The notes: generated from the letters alone by a model not told the origin. A stretch of 64,000 nucleotides of DNA from Pseudodesulfovibrio sp. 5S69 (GCF_037094465.1 NZ_CP146609.1:4025501-4089500); one strand, 5' to 3'. Numbered from the stretch's first letter, positions 27,859 through 37,214 are shown. Numbers and translations are program-made.

Positions 27859-28383
27859 TTACATCTGATAGGCGCTTTTTATGATTACTCGGACGGGCTG
27901 TCGTGTTTTGAAATAGGTAAATGGCTCAGTGACCCGAATATCCATGGTTACAGTGTGGACATTTTTCCTGACATGAAAGGCAAAGAGCTCGTATGCCGTC
28001 ATACCATCTTTGTGTCCGACCGTACCGGTCCATGATTCACTATGCTCAATAACAGTGGGCTCACCATCCTGCGTTATGGTAACCGTCAGTTTTCCCGGCA
28101 TTGATCTCACGGGATAAGCCAAATCGGACATGGAACCGGTCACCACGACAAACAATCCATATTCCCCGTAATATTCAGGGGAAAACTCAATTTTTCTGTG
28201 TACGTTTTCCCATATCGGAATGTTGCCCTCGAATACGGGAGCATAAAAATCGTCGTAGAGATTGGACAAAACCGCATTTTGCGTTCGCAAAGGCAGGACT
28301 ATCCATCCACATATTACCATAAGACTGAAAACAAGAAGCACGGCAATGAATTTTCCGAGGTTTCTATTCAATATTCTCATCAC
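27859..28383 (-). CDS. candidate Rhs immunity protein, membrane anchored
   Basis: 174 residues with a single N-terminal membrane segment (FIAVLLVFSLMVICGWIVL) and a soluble domain of unknown family. Starts 15 bp after the stop of the Rhs toxin tip, the place of immunity genes in Rhs systems. Codon use and base composition are markedly AT-richer than in flanking genes, as in recently acquired toxin/immunity modules. The anchor would put the domain on the outer face of the inner membrane, suggesting the toxin acts in the periplasm or envelope. Function inferred from position only. Confidence 0.6.
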   Translation of the reverse strand: MMRILNRNLGKFIAVLLVFSLMVICGWIVLPLRTQNAVLSNLYDDFYAPVFEGNIPIWENVHRKIEFSPEYYGEYGLFVVVTGSMSDLAYPVRSMPGKLTVTITQDGEPTVIEHSESWTGTVGHKDGMTAYELFAFHVRKNVHTVTMDIRVTEPFTYFKTRQPVRVIIKSAYQM

Positions 28384-28398
28384 CGTGTTCCTTTATCC

Positions 28399-29669
28399 CT
28401 ATTTGCCAAATGACTCATTTCCCTTGATCAAAGACCAATTCTTGGCGTTTTTCTTATATTTTTCCCGGAGCTTGTCGGCATAATCCTGACAATTGTTGCC
28501 CAACAATCCGTATTCCCCCGGATCAACGGACTTGACCGTTTCACGCATCAGATCATCGTCATAATGCTTGCTTTCCATTTGATATGGCTTCTTTCCCACC
28601 TGATTGTCTTTTCTCGGTCCATCCTTGAAAAACCCTATATTATCACCTGAGCCATCCTCATAGAATCCCTGCTCATGAGCGATCTCGGTATTCATACTAT
28701 CATCAAGAGGGTTGTCTGAAAAAAAACCGAGCAAAGGCAATGAACCTAATCCTCTTTTACCAAACCGGAACAACCCCAACGTATCAACTGCGTTTACCGG
28801 GTCGTCCAAACAATACCCGTACCAGTCCGGGTCGCCGCCCCTCTCCCCGATGGGGTCGAGTGCGGTCCACCTGCCGGTCCTGACGGCGTAGTCGCGCCAG
28901 CCGAAACGGACGAAACCGAGGTCCCGGTCGTGCAGGCCGCCCGCGAAGCCGAGGGGCAGGCGGCCGGATTGGTGTCCTCGACGATCCCGCCGAACGGATC
29001 GTACAGGACCTCCTTTATCATGTTGTCGTCCACATCGGCAACCACGCGCAGGGAGCCTACCTGGTCGTAGAACAGCCCGGCGACCCCCCCGCTGTCGAGG
29101 CGCATGGCGTAGGGCGTGCGTTCGCCGTCGCGTTAGGCGAATTCGTATTGATGACGCCCGTCATAAAACGCGGCAAGGCGCACGAAGTCGAGCCATTGGT
29201 AGGCCTCCACGAGTTCTCCGTTCAGGTACTTCGCGGCCCGCTGTCCATCCTCATCATGGGCAAAGGTGAAGGCCTTGTCCCGGTCCTCCTCTTCAACCTT
29301 GAGCAGCCGATAGTCCGGACTGTACTCGTACAAGGTGTACACGCCCTTGTCCGACCAGATGGACCGGAAGCCGCGCTCGTCGTGCGAGTACTGCCCGCCT
29401 CCGGCGCGCATCAGCCGGTTGTCCGGAGTGTACTGGTAGTCCCGGTAGTTCGCCCCGGCCGTAGCGGGCAGATAATCCCGCACCCGGCGGCCCTCGCGAT
29501 CGTACCAGCACTGGCAGATCAACCTTCCGTCCAGCTTGGCCTCGGTCAGTCGTCCGCCGCCGTCATAAGCATAGGTCCAGGTGGACTTGCGCCCTCGGAC
29601 CGTCTCGGTTTTCTCCACAATGCGCCCGTCCGGGCCGCGCCTCACGTCACAGGTATATGGTGCTGCCAT
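28399..29669 (-). pseudogene. small Rhs/YD-repeat protein with C-terminal toxin-like tip, interrupted
   Basis: Starts at ATG 29669 (MAAPYTCDVRRGPDG, after AGGAGG), YD repeats (TYAYDGGGRL, YTPDNRLMRAGGGQYSHD), Rhs core (RDYAVRTGRW ... DPDWYGYCLDDPVN). Two lesions: an in-frame TAA at 29133-29135 (HQYEFA stop RDGERTPY) and a one-base loss near 28960-28968. The tip after LGLF is about 105 residues, AT-rich, with ESKHYDDDLM and GLLGNNCQDYADKLR, a His...Asn-Cys layout that recalls papain-like/LRAT-like folds, though not firmly. No signal peptide, PAAR or VgrG domain. The lesions may be real or sequencing errors. Confidence 0.75.
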
Positions 29670-29813
29670 GGCAACCTCCTGGTTTCGCCCCCGAGGTCCT
29701 TCCTCGGGAATCCAAACCAGCATACCCCCGATTTTCGCCAACACCCTGTTTTGTCGGAGAATGACGCCTAAAAGCGCCCGATAAGCATAAAAAAGCAACT
29801 TGACAGGGGAGAG

Positions 29814-29945
29814 GAATGCCTCCGGGCCTCCAGCCCTTGGCGAGTCTTCGAGCCCTACGGATGAGGACAGCAGCGATCGGCCAGAGGGGAAACTTTCGAG
29901 AAAGTTTCCCCTCTGGACTCCCTTTCAAAGCTTTTTGTGTGCCTT
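29814..29945 (-). repeat. intergenic long-hairpin repeat, minus orientation
   Basis: Hairpin AGAGGGGAAACTTTC / GAAAGTTTCCCCTCT with AAGCTTTTTGTGTGCC at one side and a degenerate GCCTCCGGGCC at the other. Confidence 0.7.
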
Positions 29946-30009
29946 CGGCAAGGCCGTGTGGACGCGACAAGACGGCCTCCGGCTTCGAAAGCCCGAATAC
30001 CGCGCCCTG

Positions 30010-30122
30010 CCCCGCCGAAGGCGGCGACAAAAAGTTTAGGAAGGAAGAGGGATGGAGGTCCGAGGAGAAGGAAACCCTTTTCTCAAAGGGTTTCCTTCTC
30101 CTCTTCCCCGGCTGCGAGGCGG
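30010..30122 (+). repeat. intergenic long-hairpin repeat, plus orientation
   Basis: GCCGAAGGCGG, ACAAAAAGTTTAGGAAGG, hairpin GGAAACCCTTTTCTCAAAGG..., CCCCGGCTGCGAGG; ends just beyond the zraR-like stop codon. Confidence 0.75.
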
Positions 30123-30134
30123 GTCGACGCGCCG

Positions 30135-31523
30135 CTAGCGGCGCGTCAGCCCGTACTTCTTGAGCTTGTACTGCAGGGTGCGGCGGCTGATGCCGAGGGC
30201 TTCGGCGGTGCGTTCGCGGTGGTTGCCGTTTTCTTCGAGGGCCTGGATGATGGCCTGTTTTTCGGCCTCTTCGAGGTTGGCGGGCGTGGGGGCGGGGCGG
30301 CCGCCGTGGGTGAACTCCATGTCGACGACGTTTTCGCGCGCGCCGGTGATCTGGGGCGGCAGGAGATCCGGGCCGAGCGCGTCGGACCGGGACAGGATCA
30401 GGGCGCGTTCGAGCACGTTTTCAAGCTCGCGGACGTTGCCGGGCCAGTCGTAGCCGGACAGGGCGTCGAGGAAGGCCGGGGTGACGGTGCGGATGATCTT
30501 GTTGTTCTTGTTGCCCAGCCGCCGGAGCAGGAAACTGACCAGCAGCGGCAGGTCCTCCTTGCGCTCGCACAGCGGCGGGATGCGGATTTCGAGCACGGCC
30601 AGCCGGTAGTAGAGGTCTTCACGGAAGCGGCCCGCCTCGACCTCTCTTTTCAGGTTGCGGTTGGTGGCCGCGATGATCCGGGCATCCACCTGGATGGTAC
30701 GCACCGAGCCGAGCGGCTCGATGGTCTTTTCCTGGAGGGCGCGCAGGAGCTTGGCCTGGAGCGCGCCGGGCATCTCCCCGATCTCGTCCAGGAACAGGGT
30801 GCCGCCGTCGGCCAGTTGGAACCGGCCGGGCTTGTCCTTGACCGCGCCGGTGAAGGCGCCCTTTTCGTAGCCGAAGAGCTCGGATTCGAGGAGGTCGTCG
30901 GGCAGGGCCGCGCAGTTGACCTTGATGAGCGGCTTGTCGGCCCGCAGGCTGGCCCGGTGCAACCCCTCGGCCACCAGCTCCTTGCCGGTGCCGCTCTGGC
31001 CCAGGATGAGCACCGTGGCCTCGGTGGGCCCGGCCTGGCCGATGAGGTCGCGCACCCGCTCGATGCCGGGGCTGCCCCCGATGAAGTCGGGCTCGCTGCC
31101 CACTTCGGCGCGCAGCCGGGCGTTCTCGTCGAGCAGCTTGTGGTATTCAAAGGCCTTGCCGAGCACGGCGGTCAGTTCGTCGTTGTCCGCGGGCTTGGTC
31201 AGGTAGTCGAAGGCCCCGCGCTTCATGGCGTCCACGGCGCTGCCCACGGAGCCGAAGGCGGTCAGCAGGACCACGGGCATGGAAGGCCGTCGGATCTGGA
31301 GTTCCTTGAGCAACTGCATGCCGTCCATGCCGGGCATCTTCATGTCCACCATGGCCACGTCCGGGTAGGTGTCGGACTCGGCCTCCTCTGCCAGCACGGT
31401 CAGGGCGCGTTCGCCGGACTCGGCTTCGAGCACAATCCAGCCGTCGTCCTCCAGCACGGCGCGGACCATCATGCGGTGGCCCGGCTCGTCGTCGACGATC
31501 AGCGCGATACGTTCTTCGTTCAT
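30135..31523 (-). CDS. zraR: sigma-54-dependent response regulator, ZraR-like
   Basis: 462 residues, NtrC-family architecture: receiver domain (about 1-120, phospho-Asp in MVDMKMPGMDG, Lys in LTKPA), AAA+ domain with Walker A GQSGTGKE and the sigma-54 contact loop GAFTGA, then a Fis-type helix-turn-helix (NHRERTAEALGISRRTLQYK). Its start overlaps the stop of the sensor kinase gene by ATGA, so the two are translationally coupled. A sigma-54 promoter with palindromic upstream sites lies in front of the zraP gene 3.5 kb upstream, its expected target. Gene symbol given by analogy of the whole locus. Confidence 0.85.
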   Translation of the reverse strand: MNEERIALIVDDEPGHRMMVRAVLEDDGWIVLEAESGERALTVLAEEAESDTYPDVAMVDMKMPGMDGMQLLKELQIRRPSMPVVLLTAFGSVGSAVDAMKRGAFDYLTKPADNDELTAVLGKAFEYHKLLDENARLRAEVGSEPDFIGGSPGIERVRDLIGQAGPTEATVLILGQSGTGKELVAEGLHRASLRADKPLIKVNCAALPDDLLESELFGYEKGAFTGAVKDKPGRFQLADGGTLFLDEIGEMPGALQAKLLRALQEKTIEPLGSVRTIQVDARIIAATNRNLKREVEAGRFREDLYYRLAVLEIRIPPLCERKEDLPLLVSFLLRRLGNKNNKIIRTVTPAFLDALSGYDWPGNVRELENVLERALILSRSDALGPDLLPPQITGARENVVDMEFTHGGRPAPTPANLEEAEKQAIIQALEENGNHRERTAEALGISRRTLQYKLKKYGLTRR

Positions 31524-33439
31524 GACTCTGATTCCTTGTCTGCCGAGGGCTGCGGATCGGGGAAGAACAGCTTCATCTCGGTCCCCCGGCCCTGTTCGGA
31601 TTCGATGATCACCCGGCCCTTGTGGGCACGCATGATGTTCTGGACGATGGCCAGCCCCAGCCCGGTGCCGGTCTTCTTGCCGGTAACGAAGGGCTTGAAG
31701 GCCTCGTCCTGGATGTCCGGGTCCATGCCCGGCCCGTCGTCGGCCACGATGATCCAGACACCCTTGTGGCCGCGCATGGAGACCAGCCGGATGTGGCCGG
31801 GCTTGTCGCAGTCGGCACACCCCTGGATGGCGTCCAGGCTGTTGGAAATGAGATTGAGCAGGACCTGCCTGAGCGCGTCCGGGTCGGCCCAGACCGGCTC
31901 CGGGCCGAAGTCGAACTCCGGCTCGATGAGCTTGTCCTCGAAGTCGAAGCGCATGAGCTGCCTGAGCGAGTCGCCGACCTTGAACAGGTCGATGAACGAC
32001 GGGTCCAACTGGCGCGGCCGGGCCAGGTAGAGCAGGTCCGTGACCACACGGTTAAGGCGGTCCGCCTCCTGGACCATGGCCGCGGCGTACTGGTCGAGCG
32101 GCGCCTGGCCCTTGAGCTTGGTGGCGAAGAGCTGGGCGAAGCCGCGTAGCGAGGAGAGCGGGTTGCGCACCTCGTGGGCCACGCCCGCGGCCAGCGAACC
32201 GATGGCGGCCAGCCGCTTGGCCTCGTTCAGGTCCTCTTCCAGGCAGCGGATCTGGGTGCGGTCGCGGATGAGCACCAGCCGCTGGCCCAGCTCGGGGGCC
32301 GCGTCCTCGTCGTGCTCCTGGAAGGGCAGGAACAGGATTTCCAGTTGTCGGCCCTGGTAGTCGAACTGCTCCCACTCCACCGGGCCGGAAGGCGGGTTCT
32401 CGCTGGTCTGGCGGCCGAAGTCGAAATCGCGCCAGTTGGCGCCCACGATCTCGGGCGGCGGCACGAGCCCGTCCTCGCCCCTTTTTCCGGCACCGTCCCC
32501 ACCCTGAGGCCTGGCCCCGGGGTCTTCGGCCTCGGGCTCGGGCTCCTCGGCGGGTCCGGGGGCGAGCAGTTCGCGGGCTGAACGGTTGGCGGCCAGGATC
32601 TCGCCGTCCTCGGCCAGGGTGACCAGGCCGTCGGGCATGTTGTCCAACAGCTTGTTCTGAAACCGCTCCAGGCGGATGAGCTTGCGGCTGGCGCCCCGGC
32701 GGCGCAGGTAGGCGAAGGCCAGGGACCACAGGACCACGGCGGCCAGGAAGACGTAGCCGGTCTGGTAGGTGGCGGCCTGCCGGTACTGGCGGAACTGGCG
32801 CATGTGCTTTTCGGCGTTGAGGCCGACCACCAGATAGACCTGGGACTGGGTGTTGTCGAACATCATGTCCGGGCCCATGTCGTCCATGTCGCCCATGTCG
32901 CCCATGCCGCCGCGCCCGAGCCCGCGCTCGCCGTCCGGGCCGCCCACGCCGAGCAGGGCCGCGATGCCGGACCGGACCTGGAGGCCGGACAGGAGCACGC
33001 TGGTCTTGTTCACCTCGGCCATGACGTGCCAGGCGCGGCCGGGCTCGATGTCCTCGGCCACGGCGTCGGGCAGCCTGAAGATGGGATGCATGCCCTTCTT
33101 GACCGAGGTGACGATGGGCCGCCCGGCGCGGTTGAACAGGGTCACGAATTCGATGTCGTCGGACTTGGCCAGTTCGGTGAAGAGTTCCTCGGTCATGGTC
33201 CGGAACAGGGTCGAGGACTGGTTGCCCATGCGCAGGGTGCGGGCGATGCGGAAGATGTTGTTGTCCACACCGCGCAGGATGGAGTTGCCGGTCATGACCA
33301 TGTGGTCCTCGACGATCCGCCGCTGCTGCGCGATGGACTGCCAGGTCAGGTAGAGGCTGCCCAGTCCCAGCACGATGAGCGCCAGAACCAGGGCGACCAG
33401 GGGCCCCTTCTCCCTGCCTTCCGGGTGAACTACATCCAT
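31520..33439 (-). CDS. zraS: membrane sensor histidine kinase, ZraS-like
   Basis: 639 residues. Two membrane segments (about 15-35 and 235-255) frame a periplasmic sensor domain; then a PAS-like region with a Pro/Glu/Gly-rich insert, the dimerisation/H-box AHEVRNPLSSL, and a HATPase domain (N box LLNLISNSLDAI, GTGLGLAIV). The periplasmic part carries a Met/Asp/Gly-rich stretch (MGDMGDMDDMGPDMM) that may sense metal. Ends in ATGA overlap with the regulator; begins 10 bp after the DUF4405 gene stop. Family: ZraS-type kinases respond to zinc or envelope stress. Confidence 0.85.
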   Translation of the reverse strand: MDVVHPEGREKGPLVALVLALIVLGLGSLYLTWQSIAQQRRIVEDHMVMTGNSILRGVDNNIFRIARTLRMGNQSSTLFRTMTEELFTELAKSDDIEFVTLFNRAGRPIVTSVKKGMHPIFRLPDAVAEDIEPGRAWHVMAEVNKTSVLLSGLQVRSGIAALLGVGGPDGERGLGRGGMGDMGDMDDMGPDMMFDNTQSQVYLVVGLNAEKHMRQFRQYRQAATYQTGYVFLAAVVLWSLAFAYLRRRGASRKLIRLERFQNKLLDNMPDGLVTLAEDGEILAANRSARELLAPGPAEEPEPEAEDPGARPQGGDGAGKRGEDGLVPPPEIVGANWRDFDFGRQTSENPPSGPVEWEQFDYQGRQLEILFLPFQEHDEDAAPELGQRLVLIRDRTQIRCLEEDLNEAKRLAAIGSLAAGVAHEVRNPLSSLRGFAQLFATKLKGQAPLDQYAAAMVQEADRLNRVVTDLLYLARPRQLDPSFIDLFKVGDSLRQLMRFDFEDKLIEPEFDFGPEPVWADPDALRQVLLNLISNSLDAIQGCADCDKPGHIRLVSMRGHKGVWIIVADDGPGMDPDIQDEAFKPFVTGKKTGTGLGLAIVQNIMRAHKGRVIIESEQGRGTEMKLFFPDPQPSADKESES

Positions 33440-33449
33440 ACGGCCTCGG

Positions 33450-34268
33450 TTACTTGCCCTTGACGATCAGGTAGATGTCCCGGGGCGACATGTCGTGCTC
33501 GCCCGCAAGGCTCTTGAAGGTGGATTCCAAGGTGGCGTCGATGCCCGCGGCCTTGAGCCGGGCCAGGACCTCTTCCGGCTCCAGGCCGTAGGTCTTGCAC
33601 ACAATGGCGACCGTCAGCTTGCCGGTGCCCTCGGGCGGCTGGGCGGGCATCATGGCGAAGGGGTCGCCCCCCTGTCCGCCGCGGATGATGTCGTAGACGT
33701 GCTGCGGGCTCACCCCGCGCGACCGGGCGATGTCCTTGATCAGGGAATTTTCGTTGATGGACGAATCGAACCCGGCCTGATGCAGAGTGGCCAGGGCCAT
33801 GTTCACGTCCAGGCCGAGGAAGCCGCAGAATTTCTTGAGCGGGCTGGTCTCGGCGTGGCCGTAAGGCGGGTTGCCGTAGGTCTCGGTGGCCTGCTCCTTG
33901 ATCTGCGCGCCGTAGTCGAGCAGCGTGCTCATGGGCGGCAGGCCGATGAGGGTGCCCGCAAAAACCAGGAAGACCAGGATGAAGCTGACGATCATGGGGC
34001 CGGTCATGACCACCATCTCGCGCGCCCGGTTCTTCATGTAGTTCATCAGCGGCTTCCAGTTGAGCCAGATGTGCAGGAGCAGGGCGAGGAGGAACAGGGT
34101 GCCCACGGTGGTATGGACGTCTCCCCACTGGGTCTTGGTCATGCCCAGCAGATGCCAGTCGGCCCAGTAGGCCACGCGGCCTTCGGGCACGATGTACAGG
34201 ATCACGCTGGTGATGAGCGTGACGAGAAAGGAAAGAAGCGCGGTAAGGGACGTGATTTTTCGGAACAT
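33450..34268 (-). CDS. DUF4405-type membrane protein
   Basis: 272 residues after GAGGAGG. Three membrane segments in the N-terminal half (LTALLSFLVTLITSVILYIV, VGTLFLLALLLHIWLNW, PMIVSFILVFLVFAGTLI) with His residues placed as in cytochrome b561-like DUF4405 proteins (DWHLLGM, GDVHTTVG, LLHIW). The C-terminal half contains two related soluble stretches (DIARSRGVSPQHVYDIIRGG and GEHDMSPRDIYLIVKGK), perhaps small repeated domains. Between zraP and zraS and co-oriented, so likely part of the same response; haem binding is possible but unproven. Confidence 0.75.
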   Translation of the reverse strand: MFRKITSLTALLSFLVTLITSVILYIVPEGRVAYWADWHLLGMTKTQWGDVHTTVGTLFLLALLLHIWLNWKPLMNYMKNRAREMVVMTGPMIVSFILVFLVFAGTLIGLPPMSTLLDYGAQIKEQATETYGNPPYGHAETSPLKKFCGFLGLDVNMALATLHQAGFDSSINENSLIKDIARSRGVSPQHVYDIIRGGQGGDPFAMMPAQPPEGTGKLTVAIVCKTYGLEPEEVLARLKAAGIDATLESTFKSLAGEHDMSPRDIYLIVKGK

Positions 34269-34428
34269 CCAGGGACCTCCTCAAAAAAATGGGGCGTTGC
34301 CGCGAATCCCCTGCACGCCCGCCACTGCCTGCAGATGATCGTCATTTGCGGGACAGGCGGCCCCACGCCGCCTGTCCCGCAATATCCTGTTTTCCGGGTT
34401 ATCGGAAATATCGGTTCAATTCAACGAG

Positions 34429-34956
34429 CTAGTACATGCCCTGGCCGTACATGCCCTGGCTGTGCATGCCTTGGCCGTACATGCCGTGGCCGCGCATGCC
34501 GCGCCCCTGCATGGGACCGTCGTCGCGGTCGAAACCGCGGCCGTAGCCGGGACCGGGGCAGGTGCCGAAGGCGGCGATGCCGGTGGCCTTGACCAGTTCC
34601 TCGGACATGGACGCGCGCAGGTCACGCATCTTGTTGCGCAGGCCGGATATCTCGGTGACCAGCTTGGTGATGGCCTGCTCGTCGTCCTTGCCGCCGTTGA
34701 TCTTGGCCTGGAGCGTGGAACGCTTGGCCCATATCTGGTTGCGCACGGCCTCGAACTGGGGCTGATACTTGTCCACCACGGCATTGACTTCGGCCTGTTT
34801 CTCGGGGGTCAGTTGGCTGTACGCAGCGCCGTAGCCGGGGCCGCCGCACGTGCCCACGAACCCTTTGCCGGAATTGGGACCGGCCATGGCGAACGCGGCC
34901 ATTCCCAGGACCAGGACTGCCGACAGGGCCGATATGGAGATGTATTTTTTGGACAT
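34429..34956 (-). CDS. zraP: ZraP-like periplasmic metal-binding protein
   Basis: 175 residues from MSKKYISISALSAVLVLGMA after AGGAGG. Signal peptide (cleavage after AMAG), then the ZraP/Spy-like helical region (QLTPEKQAEVNAVVDKYQPQ, MRDLRASMSEELVKATG), and a Gly/Met/His/Tyr-rich tail with GMYGQGM-type repeats likely to bind metal. Cysteines in VGTCGGPGYG and FGTCPGPGYG may add to the site. ZraP proteins are periplasmic zinc-responsive chaperones. First gene of the zraP-DUF4405-zraS-zraR group. Confidence 0.85.
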   Translation of the reverse strand: MSKKYISISALSAVLVLGMAAFAMAGPNSGKGFVGTCGGPGYGAAYSQLTPEKQAEVNAVVDKYQPQFEAVRNQIWAKRSTLQAKINGGKDDEQAITKLVTEISGLRNKMRDLRASMSEELVKATGIAAFGTCPGPGYGRGFDRDDGPMQGRGMRGHGMYGQGMHSQGMYGQGMY

Positions 34957-35029
34957 TTCGGAGCCTCCTAGGATTGTGCTTTCATGCAAACAGGGTGAAG
35001 AGTGTGTGATCTTCGTGCAACACGGAGAA

Positions 35030-35044
35030 GCACGGCCCGTGCCA
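35030..35044 (-). promoter_or_regulatory. sigma-54 promoter of zraP
   Basis: On the minus strand TGGCACGGGCCGTGC, with -24 GG and -12 GC at the correct 10-bp distance, about 75 bp upstream of the zraP start. Confidence 0.8.
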
Positions 35045-35107
35045 ATCACGCAACATATTAGAATTATATATTTTATATTTGCACACCCCATACTTCCCGC
35101 ACATTTT

Positions 35108-35155
35108 TGTGCAGTTGAATGCACACACTTTGCACATAATCGGTGCAATGTGCAA
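35108..35155 (-). promoter_or_regulatory. palindromic enhancer sites for the zraP promoter (likely ZraR boxes)
   Basis: Two perfect inverted repeats: TGTGCA-N6-TGCACA (35108-35125) and TTGCACAT-N10-ATGTGCAA (35130-35155), 64-111 bp upstream of the sigma-54 promoter, the usual range for NtrC-family activators. Confidence 0.65.
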
Positions 35156-35166
35156 GGGGTTGTCCC

Positions 35167-35195
35167 TTGACAAAGCGCCGGCCCGGCACAATGTA
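35167..35195 (+). promoter_or_regulatory. sigma-70 promoter of the fmdB-like gene
   Basis: TTGACA, 17 bp, AATGTA, about 40 bp upstream of the ATG at 35236; divergent from zraP. Confidence 0.5.
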
Positions 35196-35235
35196 CAGTG
35201 CATCGACAACCCATATGGGAACCGGAGAGATGATC

Positions 35236-35439
35236 ATGCCCATCTATGAATACGTCTGTAAGCAATGCGGCCACGAGTTTGAGGAACTCGTCTTCAACGG
35301 CGAGGAGCCCGCGCCCTGCCCCCGGTGCGGCGCGAAGGACACCGAAAAACTCATGAGCGCCTGTTCCGCCAAGGTGGACGGCGGCGGCCCGAACCTTGAG
35401 GCCCTGCAAGGTTCGAGCTGCGGCACCGGCGGCGGCTGA
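35236..35439 (+). CDS. FmdB-type zinc-ribbon protein 1
   Basis: 67 residues: MPIYEYVCKQCGHEFEELVF with CxxC, then CPRCG, giving a small zinc ribbon; a Gly-rich tail follows. FmdB-family proteins are putative regulatory or assembly proteins of unsettled function. GGAGAG precedes the start at 35236. A paralogue of the same plan is at 57910-58158. Confidence 0.85.
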   Translation: MPIYEYVCKQCGHEFEELVFNGEEPAPCPRCGAKDTEKLMSACSAKVDGGGPNLEALQGSSCGTGGG

Positions 35440-35625
35440 GGCGTCTAGCCCGCGTCCCGGTCCGGGACGCACGACACGTCACATTCCACCCGGCCGCCCT
35501 GCGCGGCCGGGTCCTTTTCAGGGGAACGCCGTCCGCGTCGGCGACGGGGACGCCCGTTCCCTTTCGGGGCGAGAAGTGGTAGGTGAACCGAACCGACCTC
35601 CACTTCGAAACGAACGAGGAACCCC

Positions 35626-36084
35626 ATGCCCAACAGACTGCCCTGGCCGGAATATTTCATGCGCATCGCCCACCTCGTGGCCCAGCGCTCCACCTGCACC
35701 CGCCGCGCGGTGGGGGCCATCGCCGTGCGCGACAAGCGCATCCTGGCCACCGGCTACAACGGCGTGCCCACCAACATCGCCCACTGCGAGGAGGTCGGCT
35801 GCCTGCGCGACCAGCTCGGCATCCCTTCGGGCGAGCGCCACGAGCTGTGCAGGGGACTGCACGCGGAGCAGAACGTCATCATCCAGGCCGCCACCAACAA
35901 CCTGGACCTCAAGGGGTGCGACATATATTGCACCACCAAGCCCTGCATCCTGTGCACCAAGATGCTCATCAACTGCAGCGTGCAGAACATCTATTACGCC
36001 GAAAACTACCCCGACGAGCTGTCCGAAGCCATGCTCGAAGAGGCCGGAGTGAACCATGTTTTCATGGAAGGCGATTTCCGCTAG
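35626..36084 (+). CDS. dCMP deaminase (ComEB-like)
   Basis: 152 residues, full length. Zinc deaminase motifs GLHAEQNVI and KPCILCTKM, plus the family N-terminus [20 protein letters not shown]. Converts dCMP to dUMP for thymidylate synthesis. It overlaps the ribD start by 29 bp, so the two deaminase-fold genes are co-expressed. Confidence 0.92.
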   Translation: MPNRLPWPEYFMRIAHLVAQRSTCTRRAVGAIAVRDKRILATGYNGVPTNIAHCEEVGCLRDQLGIPSGERHELCRGLHAEQNVIIQAATNNLDLKGCDIYCTTKPCILCTKMLINCSVQNIYYAENYPDELSEAMLEEAGVNHVFMEGDFR

Positions 36085-37189
36085 CGAAGCGTTCATGGCC
36101 CGGGCCGTGCGCCTGGCCCGGCGCGGCCGGGGTGCCACGGCCCCGAACCCGTGCGTGGGGGCCGTGCTGGTCCGCGACGGGGCCATCGTGGCCGAGGGCT
36201 GGCACACCCGGTTCGGCAAGCTCCACGCCGAGCGCGAATGCCTGGCCGACGCCCGCAGCAAGGGCGTGGACCCGCGCGGGGCGACCATGTACGTCACCCT
36301 GGAGCCGTGCAACCACCACGGCAAGACCCCGCCGTGCACCGAGGCCCTCATCGCCTCGGGCGTGGCCGAGGTGGTGGTCGGCGTCCGCGACCCCAATCCG
36401 GTGGCCGCGGGCGGCGTGGAAAAACTCCGCAGCCACGGCATCGAGGTCACCGTGGGCGTGCTCGAACAGGAGTGCCGGGACCTCATCGACGACTTCCTGC
36501 TCTGGCAGAACACCCATTCGCCCTACAACATCCTGAAGATGGCGGCCACCCTGGACGGCAAGATCGCGGCCCCTTCGCGCAGGCCCGAGCCGGTCTCCTG
36601 CCCCGAATCCTTCGCCCGGGTCCACGACCTGCGTTCCATGGTGGGCGCGGTCATCGTCGGCGGCAACACCTTCTACGCGGACAATCCGAGCCTGACCTGC
36701 CGCAAGGCGGGCCTGCCCGCCGACTTCGTCCAGCCGCTGGGCGTGGTGGTCACCTCCCGGCTGCCCGACGACCCGAGCCGCTTCACCCTGCTGCGCGAAC
36801 GGCCCGAGCGGGTCATCTTCATGACCTCCAAGACCGCGGCCCACAGCCCCCAGGCCGACGTCCTGCGACGGCGGGGCACCTCGGTCTGGCCCCTGCCCGG
36901 CCGGGCCGGGGCATTGGCCCTGTCCTGCGGCTTCGAGCGGCTGCGCTACGACTGCGCCTGCCACTACACCCTGTGCGAGGGCGGCGGCCGGTTCGCCATG
37001 GCCCTCATCGAGCAGGGGCTGGCCGACGAGCTCGTCCACTTCGTGACCCCGCGCATCCTCGGCGACGAATCCGCCCCGGCGGCCTATTCCGGCCGCGAGG
37101 CCGCGTCCATGGCTCAGGCCCTGGACTTCCGCATCGCCGACCTGGAGCCCGTGGGCACGGACCTGATGCTCACCCTGCGCAGCCGCTGA
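36056..37189 (+). CDS. ribD: bifunctional diaminohydroxyphosphoribosylaminopyrimidine deaminase / reductase
   Basis: 377 residues. N-terminal deaminase domain (zinc motifs KLHAERECL and [12 protein letters not shown]) and C-terminal reductase domain ([54 protein letters not shown]). Catalyses steps two and three of riboflavin synthesis. ATG 36056 has GGAGTG upstream; ATG 36095 ([11 protein letters not shown]) is a possible alternative. Other pathway genes, ribE, ribBA and ribH, lie within 10 kb. Confidence 0.95.
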   Translation: MFSWKAISASEAFMARAVRLARRGRGATAPNPCVGAVLVRDGAIVAEGWHTRFGKLHAERECLADARSKGVDPRGATMYVTLEPCNHHGKTPPCTEALIASGVAEVVVGVRDPNPVAAGGVEKLRSHGIEVTVGVLEQECRDLIDDFLLWQNTHSPYNILKMAATLDGKIAAPSRRPEPVSCPESFARVHDLRSMVGAVIVGGNTFYADNPSLTCRKAGLPADFVQPLGVVVTSRLPDDPSRFTLLRERPERVIFMTSKTAAHSPQADVLRRRGTSVWPLPGRAGALALSCGFERLRYDCACHYTLCEGGGRFAMALIEQGLADELVHFVTPRILGDESAPAAYSGREAASMAQALDFRIADLEPVGTDLMLTLRSR

Positions 37190-37214
37190 CGCCCGCCCGG
37201 ACCGGCGGCAACCC

